This document shows positions 38,301-46,878 of a stretch of 64,000 nt of DNA, one piece after another. The first letter of the stretch is position 1. Each line of letters begins with the position of its first letter. Where the stretch lies: NCBI GenBank assembly GCA_021155965.1, contig JAJNBJ010000003.1, positions 1 to 64,000 on the forward strand. The letters run 5' to 3'. Made by a program: the position numbers and the translations under genes. The stretch is from Flavipsychrobacter sp. GTDB taxonomy: Bacteria > Bacteroidota > Bacteroidia > Chitinophagales > Chitinophagaceae. Below the pieces are notes generated by a model. It saw only the letters and a program-made list of their open reading frames with translations, had not been told where the DNA came from and ran no database searches.

Positions 38301-38344
38301 AGAAACTAATACGCAAGGCTTAAATTATAGATGATATATTTTAC

Positions 38345-38377
38345 AAAAAAAACGGCCGCTCAAAAAGAGCGGCCGTT
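38345..38377 (-). terminator. Terminator of the infA-rplQ ribosomal operon
   Basis: An 11-bp perfect stem (38351-38361 with 38367-38377) with loop aaaaa. On the minus strand a T-run follows, covering 38350-38345. It lies 23 bp past the rplQ stop. Confidence 0.93.
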
Positions 38378-38400
38378 CCTCAAAAATGCAAGATTGTTGA

Positions 38401-38931
38401 TTATCCTTTATTTTCATCTGTGCTTTCTGCAGTTGTATCTGCTGCAGGGGCTTCAGTCGTAGTTTCTGTTGCTGCCGGTGTAGTTGCAGCTGCTTTCTTA
38501 GCACCACCACCACTCCTGCGGCTGCGGCGTGTTTTCTTAGCGCCTGCTGCTTCGGTATCTTTCCCATAGATCTCGTTGAAGTCAACCAGTTCTATCAATG
38601 CCATATCTGCGGCATCACCCATACGCTGTTGCAATTTGATGATACGTGTGTAACCACCGGGACGGCCGGCTACTTTATCACCTATCACACCAAACAGCTC
38701 AACAATAGCCTCTTTATCCTGCAATTTGCTGAATACAGTACGGCGGTTATGCATGCTGTCCGTTTTGCTGCGGGTAATGATTGGCTCCACATATACACGC
38801 AAAGCTTTAGCTTTAGCCAATGTGGTAGTGATACGCTTGTGCGCAATAAGCTGGCAGGTAAGGTTTGCCATAAGGGCTGCACGGTGTGTATATGTGCGGC
38901 CTAAATTTTTGATCTTGTCTCCGTGACGCAT
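38401..38931 (-). CDS. rplQ: 50S ribosomal protein L17
   Basis: Large-subunit protein L17 near the peptide exit tunnel. The first about 120 residues are the conserved domain ([43 protein letters not shown]). The length of 176 exceeds the bacterial core because of a low-complexity tail (about 125-176) rich in Ala, Thr, Arg and Glu; such tails are common in Bacteroidota. It is the last gene of the operon and is separated from rpoA by 125 bp of repeat-bearing spacer. Confidence 0.97.
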   Translation of the reverse strand: MRHGDKIKNLGRTYTHRAALMANLTCQLIAHKRITTTLAKAKALRVYVEPIITRSKTDSMHNRRTVFSKLQDKEAIVELFGVIGDKVAGRPGGYTRIIKLQQRMGDAADMALIELVDFNEIYGKDTEAAGAKKTRRSRRSGGGAKKAAATTPAATETTTEAPAADTTAESTDENKG

Positions 38932-38995
38932 GACATTTGTGTTTTAAATTCCCCCATACCGAGTCAGGAATTATGGGGTACTGGTTATTGATTAA

Positions 38996-39056
38996 TTTGT
39001 GATTTGTGATTTATGATTGGAATATCATAAATCACAAATCAACAATCATAAATTAT
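38996..39056. repeat. Heptamer array with 18-bp hairpin after rpoA
   Basis: Degenerate 7-mers (atttgtg, atttgtg, atttatg; then inverted atcataa, atcacaa, atcaaca, atcataa) begin directly after the rpoA stop codon. The two orientations meet as a perfect 18-bp stem (39000-39017 with 39024-39041) around a 6-nt loop, inside the operon between rpoA and rplQ. Confidence 0.8.
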
Positions 39057-40055
39057 TTAGTCTTCTCCCCTGCGGAACTTATTAATGTCCATTCCGAAGT
39101 GCAGGCCGCGCTCGTGCAGCACCTGCTCTATTTCAGACAATGATTTCTGTCCGAAGTTGCGGAATTTCATCAGTTCTTCCTGGGTGTATTGTACCAGCTC
39201 GCTCAGCGAATTGATCTTAGCCGCTTTCAGGCAGTTGAATGCACGAACGGAAAGTTCGAGGTCTTCAAGCGGCGTGTTCAATACTTTGCGTACCAGCAGT
39301 GTTTCTTCATCAACAATAGTTTCTTTCTCCTCGCGCTTGCTGTCCAGCGATATGTTCTCATCAGTGATGATCATCAGGTGCTGGATGAGTATGCGTGATG
39401 CTTCTTTTACAGCCTCTTCAGGGTGGATAGTACCATCGGTAACTACTTCCATGATCAGCTTTTCGAAGTCAGTACGCTGCTCAACGCGGGTATTTTCTAT
39501 CGTGTATTTTACATTCTTTATCGGAGTGTAGATAGAGTCAATTGCTATCAGGCCAACCGGTGCCTCTTCAGGGCGGTTCTCTTCAGCAGGAACGTAGCCA
39601 CGGCCTTTGCCGATGTGCAGCTCCATCTGGAAGCTCGCACCGGGGTGCAGGTTGCAGATAACCAGGTTCGGGTTCATCACCTGGAAGTTAGGCAACGACT
39701 CGCCTATCATACCAGCAGTGAATACTTCTTTACCTTTAATGTTGAGGTCAATTTTTTCGTTGGTGAAGTCATTGATATCACCCACAGCCTTCAGGCGAAC
39801 CTGCTTCAGGTTAAGGATGATCTCAGTAACGTCTTCCAGCACACCTTTCAGTGTTGCAAACTCGTGGTCTGCACCTGGTATACGTATAGCAGTGATCGCA
39901 AAACCTTCCAAAGAAGAAAGCAATACACGGCGAAGCGCGTTACCGATTGTTACGCCGTAGCCAGGCTCCAGCGGACGGAATTCAAACTGCGCTTCGAAAT
40001 CAGTTGTTTTCTGAAGAGCTATCTTATCCGGTTTTTGAAAATTCAATATTGCCAT
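39057..40055 (-). CDS. rpoA: DNA-directed RNA polymerase subunit alpha
   Basis: Alpha subunit (332 residues), the scaffold for core assembly. The N-terminal domain (to about 235) has FRPLEPGYGVTIGNALRRVLLSSLEG; the C-terminal domain (about 250-320) has the helix-hairpin-helix region EDLELSVRAFNCLKAA and NFGQKSLSEIEQVL. Full length with normal linker. It is in the standard position between rpsD and rplQ. Confidence 0.98.
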   Translation of the reverse strand: MAILNFQKPDKIALQKTTDFEAQFEFRPLEPGYGVTIGNALRRVLLSSLEGFAITAIRIPGADHEFATLKGVLEDVTEIILNLKQVRLKAVGDINDFTNEKIDLNIKGKEVFTAGMIGESLPNFQVMNPNLVICNLHPGASFQMELHIGKGRGYVPAEENRPEEAPVGLIAIDSIYTPIKNVKYTIENTRVEQRTDFEKLIMEVVTDGTIHPEEAVKEASRILIQHLMIITDENISLDSKREEKETIVDEETLLVRKVLNTPLEDLELSVRAFNCLKAAKINSLSELVQYTQEELMKFRNFGQKSLSEIEQVLHERGLHFGMDINKFRRGED

Positions 40056-40136
40056 ATTGATATTTTATTTTTGATTTGTGATATTATAATTGTTTGCTGT
40101 ACTACATGGGTAGACTGGTCTACCAAATTCCAACTA

Positions 40137-40742
40137 TTACTTAGAGTACAACTCCACTATCAGTTGTTCCTTAATGTTCTCTGGAACCGACTCACGTTCA
40201 GGATGTGCCAGGTAAGTACCCTTCATATCCTTTTCATTCCACTCAACCCAGTTGATCCTTTGGTTCTTACCGCGTATCATACCTATAACCGTAGTGTTTG
40301 CTTTGCTCTTAGGCTTCAGCTCGATAGTATCCCCTGGCTTCAGGCTGTATGATGGGATGTTCACCACCTCACCATTCACCATCAGGTGCTTATGAGACAC
40401 CAGTTGGCGTGCAGCAGGGCGTGTAGGGGCAATACCCATACGGTAAACCGTATTGTCAAGGCGTGCTTCCAGCAGCTTGATGAGGTTCTCACCGGTAGCG
40501 CCTTTAAGCCTTGCAGCCTCAACGTAGGTGTTAGCGAATTGTTTCTCCAGCAAGCCGTAAGTGTACTTTGCTTTTTGCTTCTCCTTCAGCTGTATAGCGT
40601 ATTCGCTCGCTGTTTTACGCTTGCGCGTAGGGCCATGCTGGCCGGGAGGGTTGCTGTTCTTTCCGAGGCTTTTGCCTGATCCGAGGATCGGTTCGCCGAA
40701 AATACGGCAGATCCTGTTTTTGGGTCCTGTGTAACGTGCCAT
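40137..40742 (-). CDS. rpsD: 30S ribosomal protein S4
   Basis: Primary 16S-binding protein S4, 201 residues. It starts MARYTGPKNRICRIFGEP, contains the S4 RNA-binding domain at about 92-155 (RLDNTVYRMGIAPTRPAARQLVSHKHLMVNG), and ends LIVELYSK. It is part of the alpha operon order rpsM-rpsK-rpsD-rpoA-rplQ; S4 is the usual translational autoregulator of this operon in Proteobacteria, but I see no evidence for that mechanism here. Confidence 0.98.
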   Translation of the reverse strand: MARYTGPKNRICRIFGEPILGSGKSLGKNSNPPGQHGPTRKRKTASEYAIQLKEKQKAKYTYGLLEKQFANTYVEAARLKGATGENLIKLLEARLDNTVYRMGIAPTRPAARQLVSHKHLMVNGEVVNIPSYSLKPGDTIELKPKSKANTTVIGMIRGKNQRINWVEWNEKDMKGTYLAHPERESVPENIKEQLIVELYSK

Positions 40743-40842
40743 TTCGATCTTTGTTTTTAGCCGCTCCGTCTCATTTAAAGATCGTGAAACCCGATCCGGA
40801 ACAGCTTATTGTTATTATTGATTAATTGAATAAACTTTATTA

Positions 40843-40876
40843 CTGCCAACTGTAAACTGGCAACTGCCAACTACTA
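40843..40876. repeat. Heptamer array after rpsK
   Basis: Degenerate tandem 7-mers (ctgccaa, ctgtaaa, ctggcaa, ctgccaa) reach into the rpsK stop codon at 40874-40876. On the coding strand the array begins immediately after TAG as agttggc, agttgcc, agtttac, agttggc. Confidence 0.75.
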
Positions 40877-41278
40877 CACTCTACGTTTCTTCGGAGGGCG
40901 GCAGCCATTGTGCGGCATTGGCGTAACGTCTTTAATAGAGGTTACCTCGATACCATTCTGGGTAAGGGAGCGGATAGCGCCTTCACGGCCAGAGCCTGGG
41001 CCTTTTACGTAAACATCAGCACGCTTCATACCTGCGTCAGCTGCTACTTTAGCACAATCCTGTGCAGCAACCTGTGCTGCATAAGGAGTGTTCTTCTTAG
41101 AACCACGGAAACCCATTTTACCGGCTGAAGACCAGGAGATAACCTGTCCGCTTTTGTTGGTAATGCTGATGATGATGTTGTTGAACGTTGCACTTACATG
41201 CACATCACCATGAGTGTCTACTTTTACGATCCGCTTTTTAGCAACGGTCTTTGCACTTGCTTGTTGCGCTTTTGCCAT
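40874..41278 (-). CDS. rpsK: 30S ribosomal protein S11
   Basis: S11, 134 residues, platform of the small subunit near the mRNA exit. Conserved segments include [37 protein letters not shown], the glycine-rich [12 protein letters not shown] and the C-terminal [16 protein letters not shown]. It is complete and in its usual place between rpsM and rpsD. The stop codon is part of the adjacent heptamer array. Confidence 0.98.
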   Translation of the reverse strand: MAKAQQASAKTVAKKRIVKVDTHGDVHVSATFNNIIISITNKSGQVISWSSAGKMGFRGSKKNTPYAAQVAAQDCAKVAADAGMKRADVYVKGPGSGREGAIRSLTQNGIEVTSIKDVTPMPHNGCRPPKKRRV

Positions 41279-41320
41279 TTTTTCTTTTTAAAAGGTAATC
41301 TGTTACAAAATCCAGGAAAG

Positions 41321-41360
41321 AAAATCCAAATTCCAAACTACGAATTCCAAATTCCTATCC
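41321..41360. repeat. Degenerate 7-8-mer array in the rpsM-rpsK spacer
   Basis: Units such as aaatcc, aaattcc, aaactacg, aattcc and aaattcc lie in the 136-bp spacer between rpsK and rpsM, about 55 bp from the rpsM stop. Confidence 0.6.
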
Positions 41361-41414
41361 CCCAACGCTGCCCCTCCCCTATGCACCCTGCGGATCCGGC
41401 GGCAGTGTTATTTA

Positions 41415-41795
41415 TTATTTCTTAGGTGCTTTCTTCTTACCTGCTACTGTCTTACGTTTACCTTTACGTGTACGGCTGTTGGTACGTGTACGTTGGCCGC
41501 GCAGGGGTAAACCTTTACGGTGACGAACACCGCGGTAACAGGCGATATCCATAAGACGTTTGATGTTCAGCTGCACTTCAGAGCGCAACTGGCCTTCTAC
41601 CTTGAACTCAGCATTGATAACGTTACGGATATGGGTCTGCTCATCATCGTTCCAGTCAACTGCTTTCTTGTCGTAGCTAACACCTGCTTTATCCAGGATG
41701 TAGCGGGCAGTGCTGTTGCCGATGCCGTAAATGTAAGTGAGCGCGATCTCACCGCGCTTGTTCTTCGGAAGGTCAATACCAGCTATACGAGCCAT
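41415..41795 (-). CDS. rpsM: 30S ribosomal protein S13
   Basis: S13, 126 residues, head of the small subunit contacting t[29 protein letters not shown] is the canonical start. A helix-two-turn-helix region and the basic C-terminal tail [21 protein letters not shown] follow. It begins 36 bp after rpmJ in transcription order. Confidence 0.98.
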   Translation of the reverse strand: MARIAGIDLPKNKRGEIALTYIYGIGNSTARYILDKAGVSYDKKAVDWNDDEQTHIRNVINAEFKVEGQLRSEVQLNIKRLMDIACYRGVRHRKGLPLRGQRTRTNSRTRKGKRKTVAGKKKAPKK

Positions 41796-41831
41796 TAATA
41801 TTGAAAATTTAGATTTTAGTAATTAATAAGA

Positions 41832-41948
41832 TTATCCTTGCCTTTGTTTAAAGCGTGGGTTCTTTTTGTTAATAATGAATAACCTGCCCTTGCGGCGCAC
41901 GATCTTGCAATCTGCACTGCGCTTTTTTATTGATGCTCTTACTTTCAT
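41832..41948 (-). CDS. rpmJ: 50S ribosomal protein L36
   Basis: A 38-residue protein readable on the minus strand: [21 protein letters not shown], then [17 protein letters not shown]. This is the L36 family (VRxSIKKxCxxCKxVRRKGxxxVIxKNPRHKQRQG). Of the usual zinc ligands only Cys14 remains in the CxxC position: the first is replaced by Ser/Ala (RSADC) and the final His by Phe (RFKQRQG), so this is a zinc-free C-minus form. Its position between infA and rpsM is the standard one. Confidence 0.96.
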   Translation of the reverse strand: MKVRASIKKRSADCKIVRRKGRLFIINKKNPRFKQRQG

Positions 41949-41978
41949 GACTGTGTTTGCTTTAACTATATATTGTTT

Positions 41979-42013
41979 ACTTACGACTTACGACTATTGA
42001 CTTACGACCTACT
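41979..42013. repeat. Heptamer array at the infA stop
   Basis: Tandem 7-mers acttacg, acttacg, actattg, acttacg run into and over the infA stop codon (42009-42011). The same unit occurs in a longer array at 46994-47065. Confidence 0.75.
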
Positions 42014-42227
42014 TATACCTATATATTATCCTTCCCCTGCTCAGGTCATACGGGCTCATTTCCACCCCTACCTTATCTCCCGGCAAAATACGGATATAAT
42101 GCATGCGCATTTTACCCGATATTGTGGCAAGAATTTCATGGCCATTCTCCAACCTAACCCGGAACATCGCATTTGACAATGCTTCCACTATTGTTCCGTC
42201 TTGTTTGATCAGCGACTGTTTAGCCAT
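42009..42227 (-). CDS. infA: Translation initiation factor IF-1
   Basis: IF-1, 72 residues, an OB-fold protein that occupies the A site during initiation. It matches the family throughout: [66 protein letters not shown]. It is the first gene of the operon, with a promoter just upstream. The stop codon lies inside the heptamer repeat. Confidence 0.98.
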   Translation of the reverse strand: MAKQSLIKQDGTIVEALSNAMFRVRLENGHEILATISGKMRMHYIRILPGDKVGVEMSPYDLSRGRIIYRYK

Positions 42228-42243
42228 ATTTTTTTAAGGACTG

Positions 42244-42251
42244 CAAAGGTA
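42244..42251 (-). promoter_or_regulatory. -7 element of the infA operon
   Basis: TACCTTTG on the minus strand (42251-42244) matches TAnnTTTG, 17 bp before the infA ATG. It probably drives infA-rpmJ-rpsM-rpsK-rpsD-rpoA-rplQ. Confidence 0.55.
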
Positions 42252-42354
42252 GGGAAAACTTTTTATTTAAAAAATTCATTGTTAAAATAAAAATAGGCAT
42301 CTGATTAATAAATGTAAAAATATAATATTTTATAGAGTGTTTATATGATTGTGG

Positions 42355-42375
42355 GCTGCGAAAGCAACCTCACAC
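42355..42375. repeat. Direct repeat flanking the S74 gene, left copy
   Basis: The 21-bp gctgcgaaag-caacctcacac lies 15 bp beyond the 3' end of the large gene; the identical sequence in the same orientation is at 46590-46610, beyond its 5' end. Confidence 0.75.
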
Positions 42376-42390
42376 ACAAAAAACAGCAGC

Positions 42391-45300
42391 CTACTTCGTT
42401 GTGTTAGACACCTTCATCACCCCATCCACCTTCTTCCTCCACTCCAGCAGCTCTGCCAGTTGCTGCTTCAACTCATCATTTTCTTTCTTCAGCTCCTGCA
42501 CGGCTTTTACCAGCGGCACGGTAAATTCCGCATATACCAGGCTGTAATTGTCGTGCTCATTCACGGGTTTGTGCAGGCCGTCGAAGTCAAAGCCGGTTTG
42601 CAGCGCTGCCTGCTCCACCTCCTGGGCTATAAATCCTGTGCGGGTTATGGCGTCTGCCGCCGGGTAGTTTTCGGCATTCTTTTGCATCATGCTGTCTGCT
42701 ATGCCTACGTGCTGGTCATATTTCCGGGTATCAAAATTATATGTTACCGGGCGCAGCTTCATTACAAAATCCAGCCCCGGCACATCCTCCTTTATATTGG
42801 TTTTAAAGCGCGCATCAGACACTGCTGAAAAACCTACCTGACCCTCTATTAGCGTTATGAAGGCATTGCCCAGCCGCACTTTACTGGTGTGTGTCACTAT
42901 TGCACCGGCGCCAATAACCGTTGAATTGGTAAGGTTGTTGGCCGCCACGTTAGCGGCATGGCCTATAGCAGTATTATTACTGCCGGTGGTGTTAGTCGCT
43001 AAAGCTAAATATCCCACCGCAGTATTATAATCACCGGAGGTATTTGCGCTTAATGCACTATGCCCGGTAGCTGTGTTTTCAACAGCCGTGCTATTGTTAA
43101 AAAGCGCCCACATACCAAATGCACAATTTTTGTGAGCACGGTTTTGGGATAAGGCCTGGTAGCCCACAGCAGTATTCTCCTGTCCGGAACTATTTAATTT
43201 AGAAGCCTCAACGCCTACTGCAGTATTTTTGTCGCCACTGGTACAGGAAAACAAAGCATGGTTCCCCACAGCCGTATTATAGTTACCACTAGTATTCGCA
43301 TGCAGGGCCTTTTGTCCCACTGCTGTATTAAGTTCACCTGTCGAGTTTGTAAACAGTGAAGCTTCTCCTACCGCTGTATTTGCTATACCAGTGGTATTAT
43401 TTTGCATTGTAGAATTTCCAACTGCCGTATTTCCTGAGCCAGTGGTGTTAAAGTACATTGCAACATTCCCAACCGCTGTATTTGCTATACCAGTAGTGTT
43501 ATTTGCCATTGCAGATTGGCCAACCGCAGTATTTGCTTCCCCAGTAGTATTATTGTTCATTGCATTATACCCAACCGCAGTATTTGCTTCCCCAGTAGTA
43601 TTATTTTCCATTGCACTAATCCCAACCGCAGTATTAAAACTATCGAGGTTATTTCCCAAGGCCCCCCCTCCAACAGCTGTGTTGTAAGCACCAGAAATAT
43701 TATTTCTCAGCGCACTTGCGCCTAATGCCGTATTATACACCCCCGTCGTATTGCTACGCAAAGCCTCGTCGCCAAAAGCAGTATTACGGCTGCCTACCGT
43801 ATTGCTAAACAAAGCCTGGTTGCCCATAGCAGCATTACGGAAGCCTGTCGTATTGCTATACAATGCCCGGTACCCCACCGCCGCATTAAAGTCGGTCGTA
43901 TTGCTATACAATGCCTGGTACCCCAATGCAACATTACGTAAGCCTATCGTATTGCTATACAATGCCTGGTACCCCACCGCAGCATTTTGGCCGGCTGTCG
44001 TATTGCTAAACAAAGCCTGGTAGCCCAATGCGGCATTACCGTAGCCTGTGGTATTACTGTACATAGCCTGGCGGCCCACCGCCACGTTCACCGTTCCGGT
44101 AGTATTTGCCTTCAGGCATTCGGTGCCCACTGCTGTAATCTCGCTGGCGGTGTTGTTCTCCAATGCGTTTGCGCCCACTGCCACATTATTGCTGCCCGTG
44201 GTGTTGCTGTACATTGTGCTGGTGCCCAGTGCCGTGTTGTTTCCTCCCGTCGTATTAACAAGCAGCGCGTTCGCACCTATGGCTACATTGGTGATTCCGG
44301 TGGTTGTTGCCAATAGCGCATTGCGGCCCATGGCAACATTATAGATGCCGCCGCCGGCGCTTACATTTTCGCCGGCGCCTTCGCCATAAGCGGTGTTAAA
44401 GGTGGAGGGGTTCAGCTCTCCCGCCCAGGCGCTATTTACCTTAAACACCAGGGGGTTGGTGTTGGTGGTACCTAAAAAGTCGGTGGTGGTGGCGGCATTG
44501 CCGGTAAGCGCCCAGCGGCCGCTGACGCTTACGGCCACAAGACTAATGTTAGTGATCCTTCCTTTTGCATCAACAACTATCCTCGGTATGCTGGAGCCGC
44601 TGCCCCAGGTGCCCGCGCTCACGCCCGTGTTGGTGAGGGTAGGATTGGGATAGGTGCCAGTAAGGTCGCCGCCTGCGCTGCCCGATGCGCCAGATACCGG
44701 GTTCCATGCAGCGCCGTAGTAATAATAAAAGCCGCGGTTGCCATCGGTCTGGAATATGAGCAGGCCGGTTGCGGGCGATACTATGGCGTTCCTTTCTGTC
44801 AGTGTCATGCGCGGCACCAGCACACCCTTAGTGGTGCTGGTAAGGTCAAGCACGGCGCTGGCCGCTGCAGGGCTGCCGGTGCTGTTAATGGCCAGCGCAC
44901 CGCTGGTGTTCACATTGGTTACAGCGGTATTGCCTAATTGTATGGTGTTGCTGGCGCTTACCAGCGACCTGTAGCCTATGGCAGTGGCATTGGTGAGCGC
45001 GCCGGTGGCCACATTGGCGTAGTGGCCTATGCCGGTGTTATTGTCGCCGGTGCTGTTGTCGTACAGGCTGGAATCGCCAATGGCGGTATTGCGCGACCCG
45101 GACGAATTGACCGGGAGGCTCCAGCTTCCCATACCGGTATTGAACGAACCGGTGCTATTCAGCAGGCTCTGACTGCCTACAGCGGTGTTGTCGTTCCCGG
45201 TACTGTTGTTATCAAGGCTTCGGTAGCCTATAGCCACATTGAGGTTGCCGCTGGTGTTGTCCGCCATGCTACTGTAGCCCATGGTCACATTGTAGCTGCC

Positions 45301-46425
45301 AGTGGTATTGCCCTCCATGCTGTAGGTACCCACAGCAGTGTTTCTATTGCCGCCTGTATTGCGCACCATGCTTTCGCTGCCCACCGCTACATTCCAGTTG
45401 CCGTAATCATTTACAGCCAGGCTTTTATAGCCTACCCCTGTGTTCCGCTCACCACTTATATTGTCCTCCAGGCTCTGGCTGCCCATAGCAGTATTAAAGC
45501 CGCCGCCGGTGTTGGCGTTAAGGCTAAGGTAGCCGGTTGCGGTATTGTTGTTGCCTGAAATATTCGCAGCAAGGCTCAGGCCGCCCACCGCGGTATTCTT
45601 TTCGCCGCCTGTGTTGGCGGTCAGGCTTTGGTAGCCTATTGCCGTGTTGTCGTCGCTCGATGATGTTCCGCTTTTCAGGCTCCGGGAGCCAATTGCGGTG
45701 TTACGGTCGCCTGTCGTGTTTGCCTTCATGCTCTGGTAGCCTACAGCAGTATTATCATTGCCGTTGGTATTGGCATACAGGCTGCTGTCGCCGTTTGCGG
45801 TGTTGCGGGCGCCGGTTGTGTTGGTGCGCAGGCTCAGCGCGCCATAGGCAGTGTTGCCCGCGGCCGTGGTGTTGGCGGCAAGGCTCATGTGGCCATGGGC
45901 CGTGTTATCGCTGCCTGTTGTATTGGCATACAAGCTGCTGTCGCCGGTTGCGGTGTTGCGCAGGCCGGTGGTATTGCTTTTCAGGCTCTGGTAGCCGTAT
46001 GATGCATTGCTGCTGCCCGGGGTGAGCCGGCCGGCTTCCTGGCCGTTTACTTTGAACACAAGTGCATTGTTATCGCTGGTGCCCACAAAGTGCGTGCCGG
46101 GTGTCGTGCCTGCATTGCCCGTAAGCCCCCAGCCGCTGCTGCCTGCTATGCCGGTCCATGCGCTGCCGTCATAATAATAAAAACCCGGCGTTCCGTCAGT
46201 CTGGTATATGAGCAGGCCTGTTGCGGGGCTTGCTATGGCTGCCTTATCTGCCGCCGTCATACGCGGGATCAATACCCCCTTTGTGGTGGAGGTTATATCC
46301 AGCATAGAGCTGGCAGCTGCCGCAGAGCCTGTTGTGTTGATTGCCATGCCGCTTTGGGCAAATGCATTATTGGTCAATAAGATACAAAAGGTTGCCGGCA
46401 GCAGCTTGCGCAGGTATTTTTTCAT
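42391..46425 (-). CDS. Giant 17-residue-repeat fibre protein with S74 endosialidase-chaperone tail
   Basis: A 1344-residue exported protein. The signal peptide ends NNAFAQ (24). A module at about 27-135 (MLDITSTTKGVLIPRM, GLLIYQTDGTPGFYYYDGSAW) precedes 19 tandem 17-residue repeats (about 141-464). A second copy of the module (about 512-675; VLDLTSTTKGVLVPRM, GLLIFQTDGNRGFYYY) precedes 28 more repeats (about 680-1156). The consensus is TAxGxxxLxxNTTGxxN. The C-terminus (1202-1344) is a peptidase S74 intramolecular chaperone domain (SDARFKTNIKE, GFIAQEVE) with a final coiled coil. S74 domains trimerise beta-structured fibres and may cleave themselves off at the Ser before Asp. It has no T9SS tail. 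The likely role is a surface fibre or adhesin. Confidence 0.87.
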   Translation of the reverse strand: MKKYLRKLLPATFCILLTNNAFAQSGMAINTTGSAAAASSMLDITSTTKGVLIPRMTAADKAAIASPATGLLIYQTDGTPGFYYYDGSAWTGIAGSSGWGLTGNAGTTPGTHFVGTSDNNALVFKVNGQEAGRLTPGSSNASYGYQSLKSNTTGLRNTATGDSSLYANTTGSDNTAHGHMSLAANTTAAGNTAYGALSLRTNTTGARNTANGDSSLYANTNGNDNTAVGYQSMKANTTGDRNTAIGSRSLKSGTSSSDDNTAIGYQSLTANTGGEKNTAVGGLSLAANISGNNNTATGYLSLNANTGGGFNTAMGSQSLEDNISGERNTGVGYKSLAVNDYGNWNVAVGSESMVRNTGGNRNTAVGTYSMEGNTTGSYNVTMGYSSMADNTSGNLNVAIGYRSLDNNSTGNDNTAVGSQSLLNSTGSFNTGMGSWSLPVNSSGSRNTAIGDSSLYDNSTGDNNTGIGHYANVATGALTNATAIGYRSLVSASNTIQLGNTAVTNVNTSGALAINSTGSPAAASAVLDLTSTTKGVLVPRMTLTERNAIVSPATGLLIFQTDGNRGFYYYYGAAWNPVSGASGSAGGDLTGTYPNPTLTNTGVSAGTWGSGSSIPRIVVDAKGRITNISLVAVSVSGRWALTGNAATTTDFLGTTNTNPLVFKVNSAWAGELNPSTFNTAYGEGAGENVSAGGGIYNVAMGRNALLATTTGITNVAIGANALLVNTTGGNNTALGTSTMYSNTTGSNNVAVGANALENNTASEITAVGTECLKANTTGTVNVAVGRQAMYSNTTGYGNAALGYQALFSNTTAGQNAAVGYQALYSNTIGLRNVALGYQALYSNTTDFNAAVGYRALYSNTTGFRNAAMGNQALFSNTVGSRNTAFGDEALRSNTTGVYNTALGASALRNNISGAYNTAVGGGALGNNLDSFNTAVGISAMENNTTGEANTAVGYNAMNNNTTGEANTAVGQSAMANNTTGIANTAVGNVAMYFNTTGSGNTAVGNSTMQNNTTGIANTAVGEASLFTNSTGELNTAVGQKALHANTSGNYNTAVGNHALFSCTSGDKNTAVGVEASKLNSSGQENTAVGYQALSQNRAHKNCAFGMWALFNNSTAVENTATGHSALSANTSGDYNTAVGYLALATNTTGSNNTAIGHAANVAANNLTNSTVIGAGAIVTHTSKVRLGNAFITLIEGQVGFSAVSDARFKTNIKEDVPGLDFVMKLRPVTYNFDTRKYDQHVGIADSMMQKNAENYPAADAITRTGFIAQEVEQAALQTGFDFDGLHKPVNEHDNYSLVYAEFTVPLVKAVQELKKENDELKQQLAELLEWRKKVDGVMKVSNTTK

Positions 46426-46552
46426 TATCAGGCGTATTTTAAAATGGGAAAAAGAGGTAAATATATGTCTTTGATTGAATTAATATACAGCAATATGTGT
46501 ATTTTATTGTTATTGTGTAGTTAAAGGCTCAAAAGGGCTATAAAATAACACA

Positions 46553-46660
46553 GGTCATTGCGCGGAGCATCGCAAAGCCTTGCCGCCGAGCTGCGAAAGC
46601 AACCTCACACAACACAAAACCACATAACATTAGTCATTGTAAGGAACGAAGCAACCTCGC
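46553..46660. repeat. Two copies of a gaagcaacctc-type dispersed repeat
   Basis: 46553-46610 (ggtcattgcgcggagc, then gctgcgaaag-caacctc) and 46633-46660 (gtcattgtaaggaacgaagc-aacctc) are variants of one motif. A partial copy is at 42355-42375. Related gtcattgcgagg...gaagcaa motifs are common dispersed repeats in many bacterial genomes. Confidence 0.6.
46590..46610. repeat. Direct repeat flanking the S74 gene, right copy
   Basis: Identical over 21 bp to 42355-42375 and in the same orientation. Confidence 0.75.
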
Positions 46661-46789
46661 GTAACACAAAAAAAGTTCGCGCATCCTATATCCTAAGATC
46701 CTTAAATCTCGGATCAATTTTTTCGCGTTAAAAAAACAAATATTTCAAAATAAAACCCGCTACCACAACGGTTTTCAAAAACTAAAAAA

Positions 46790-46820
46790 CCTTGACGGTA
46801 CCGTTTCAGTACCGTCAAGG
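46790..46820. repeat. ccttgacggtac hairpin repeat, copy 2
   Basis: ccttgacggtac (46790-46801) and gtaccgtcaagg (46809-46820) form a perfect 12-bp stem with loop cgtttca. Copy 1 is at 30671-30701 with loop agtttca. Confidence 0.8.
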
Positions 46821-46878
46821 AAAATAAATTTTTTCACCCCACAAACCGTTCGGAACTTTACATAGTTATAGCCCAAAT

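Noticed and set aside
39057-42227. S4-type translational autoregulation site
   Set aside because: No pseudoknot comparable to the known alpha operon site could be recognised before rpsM or infA.
43391-46025. Long plus-strand open frames opposite the fibre gene
   Set aside because: They are antisense shadows produced by the regular 51-bp repeat of the real gene; they repeat the same low-complexity phrases and have no domains.
42391-46425. Regular 51-bp periodicity as a CRISPR or satellite array
   Set aside because: The repeats are in frame, degenerate at third positions and continuous without spacers, so they are protein repeats.
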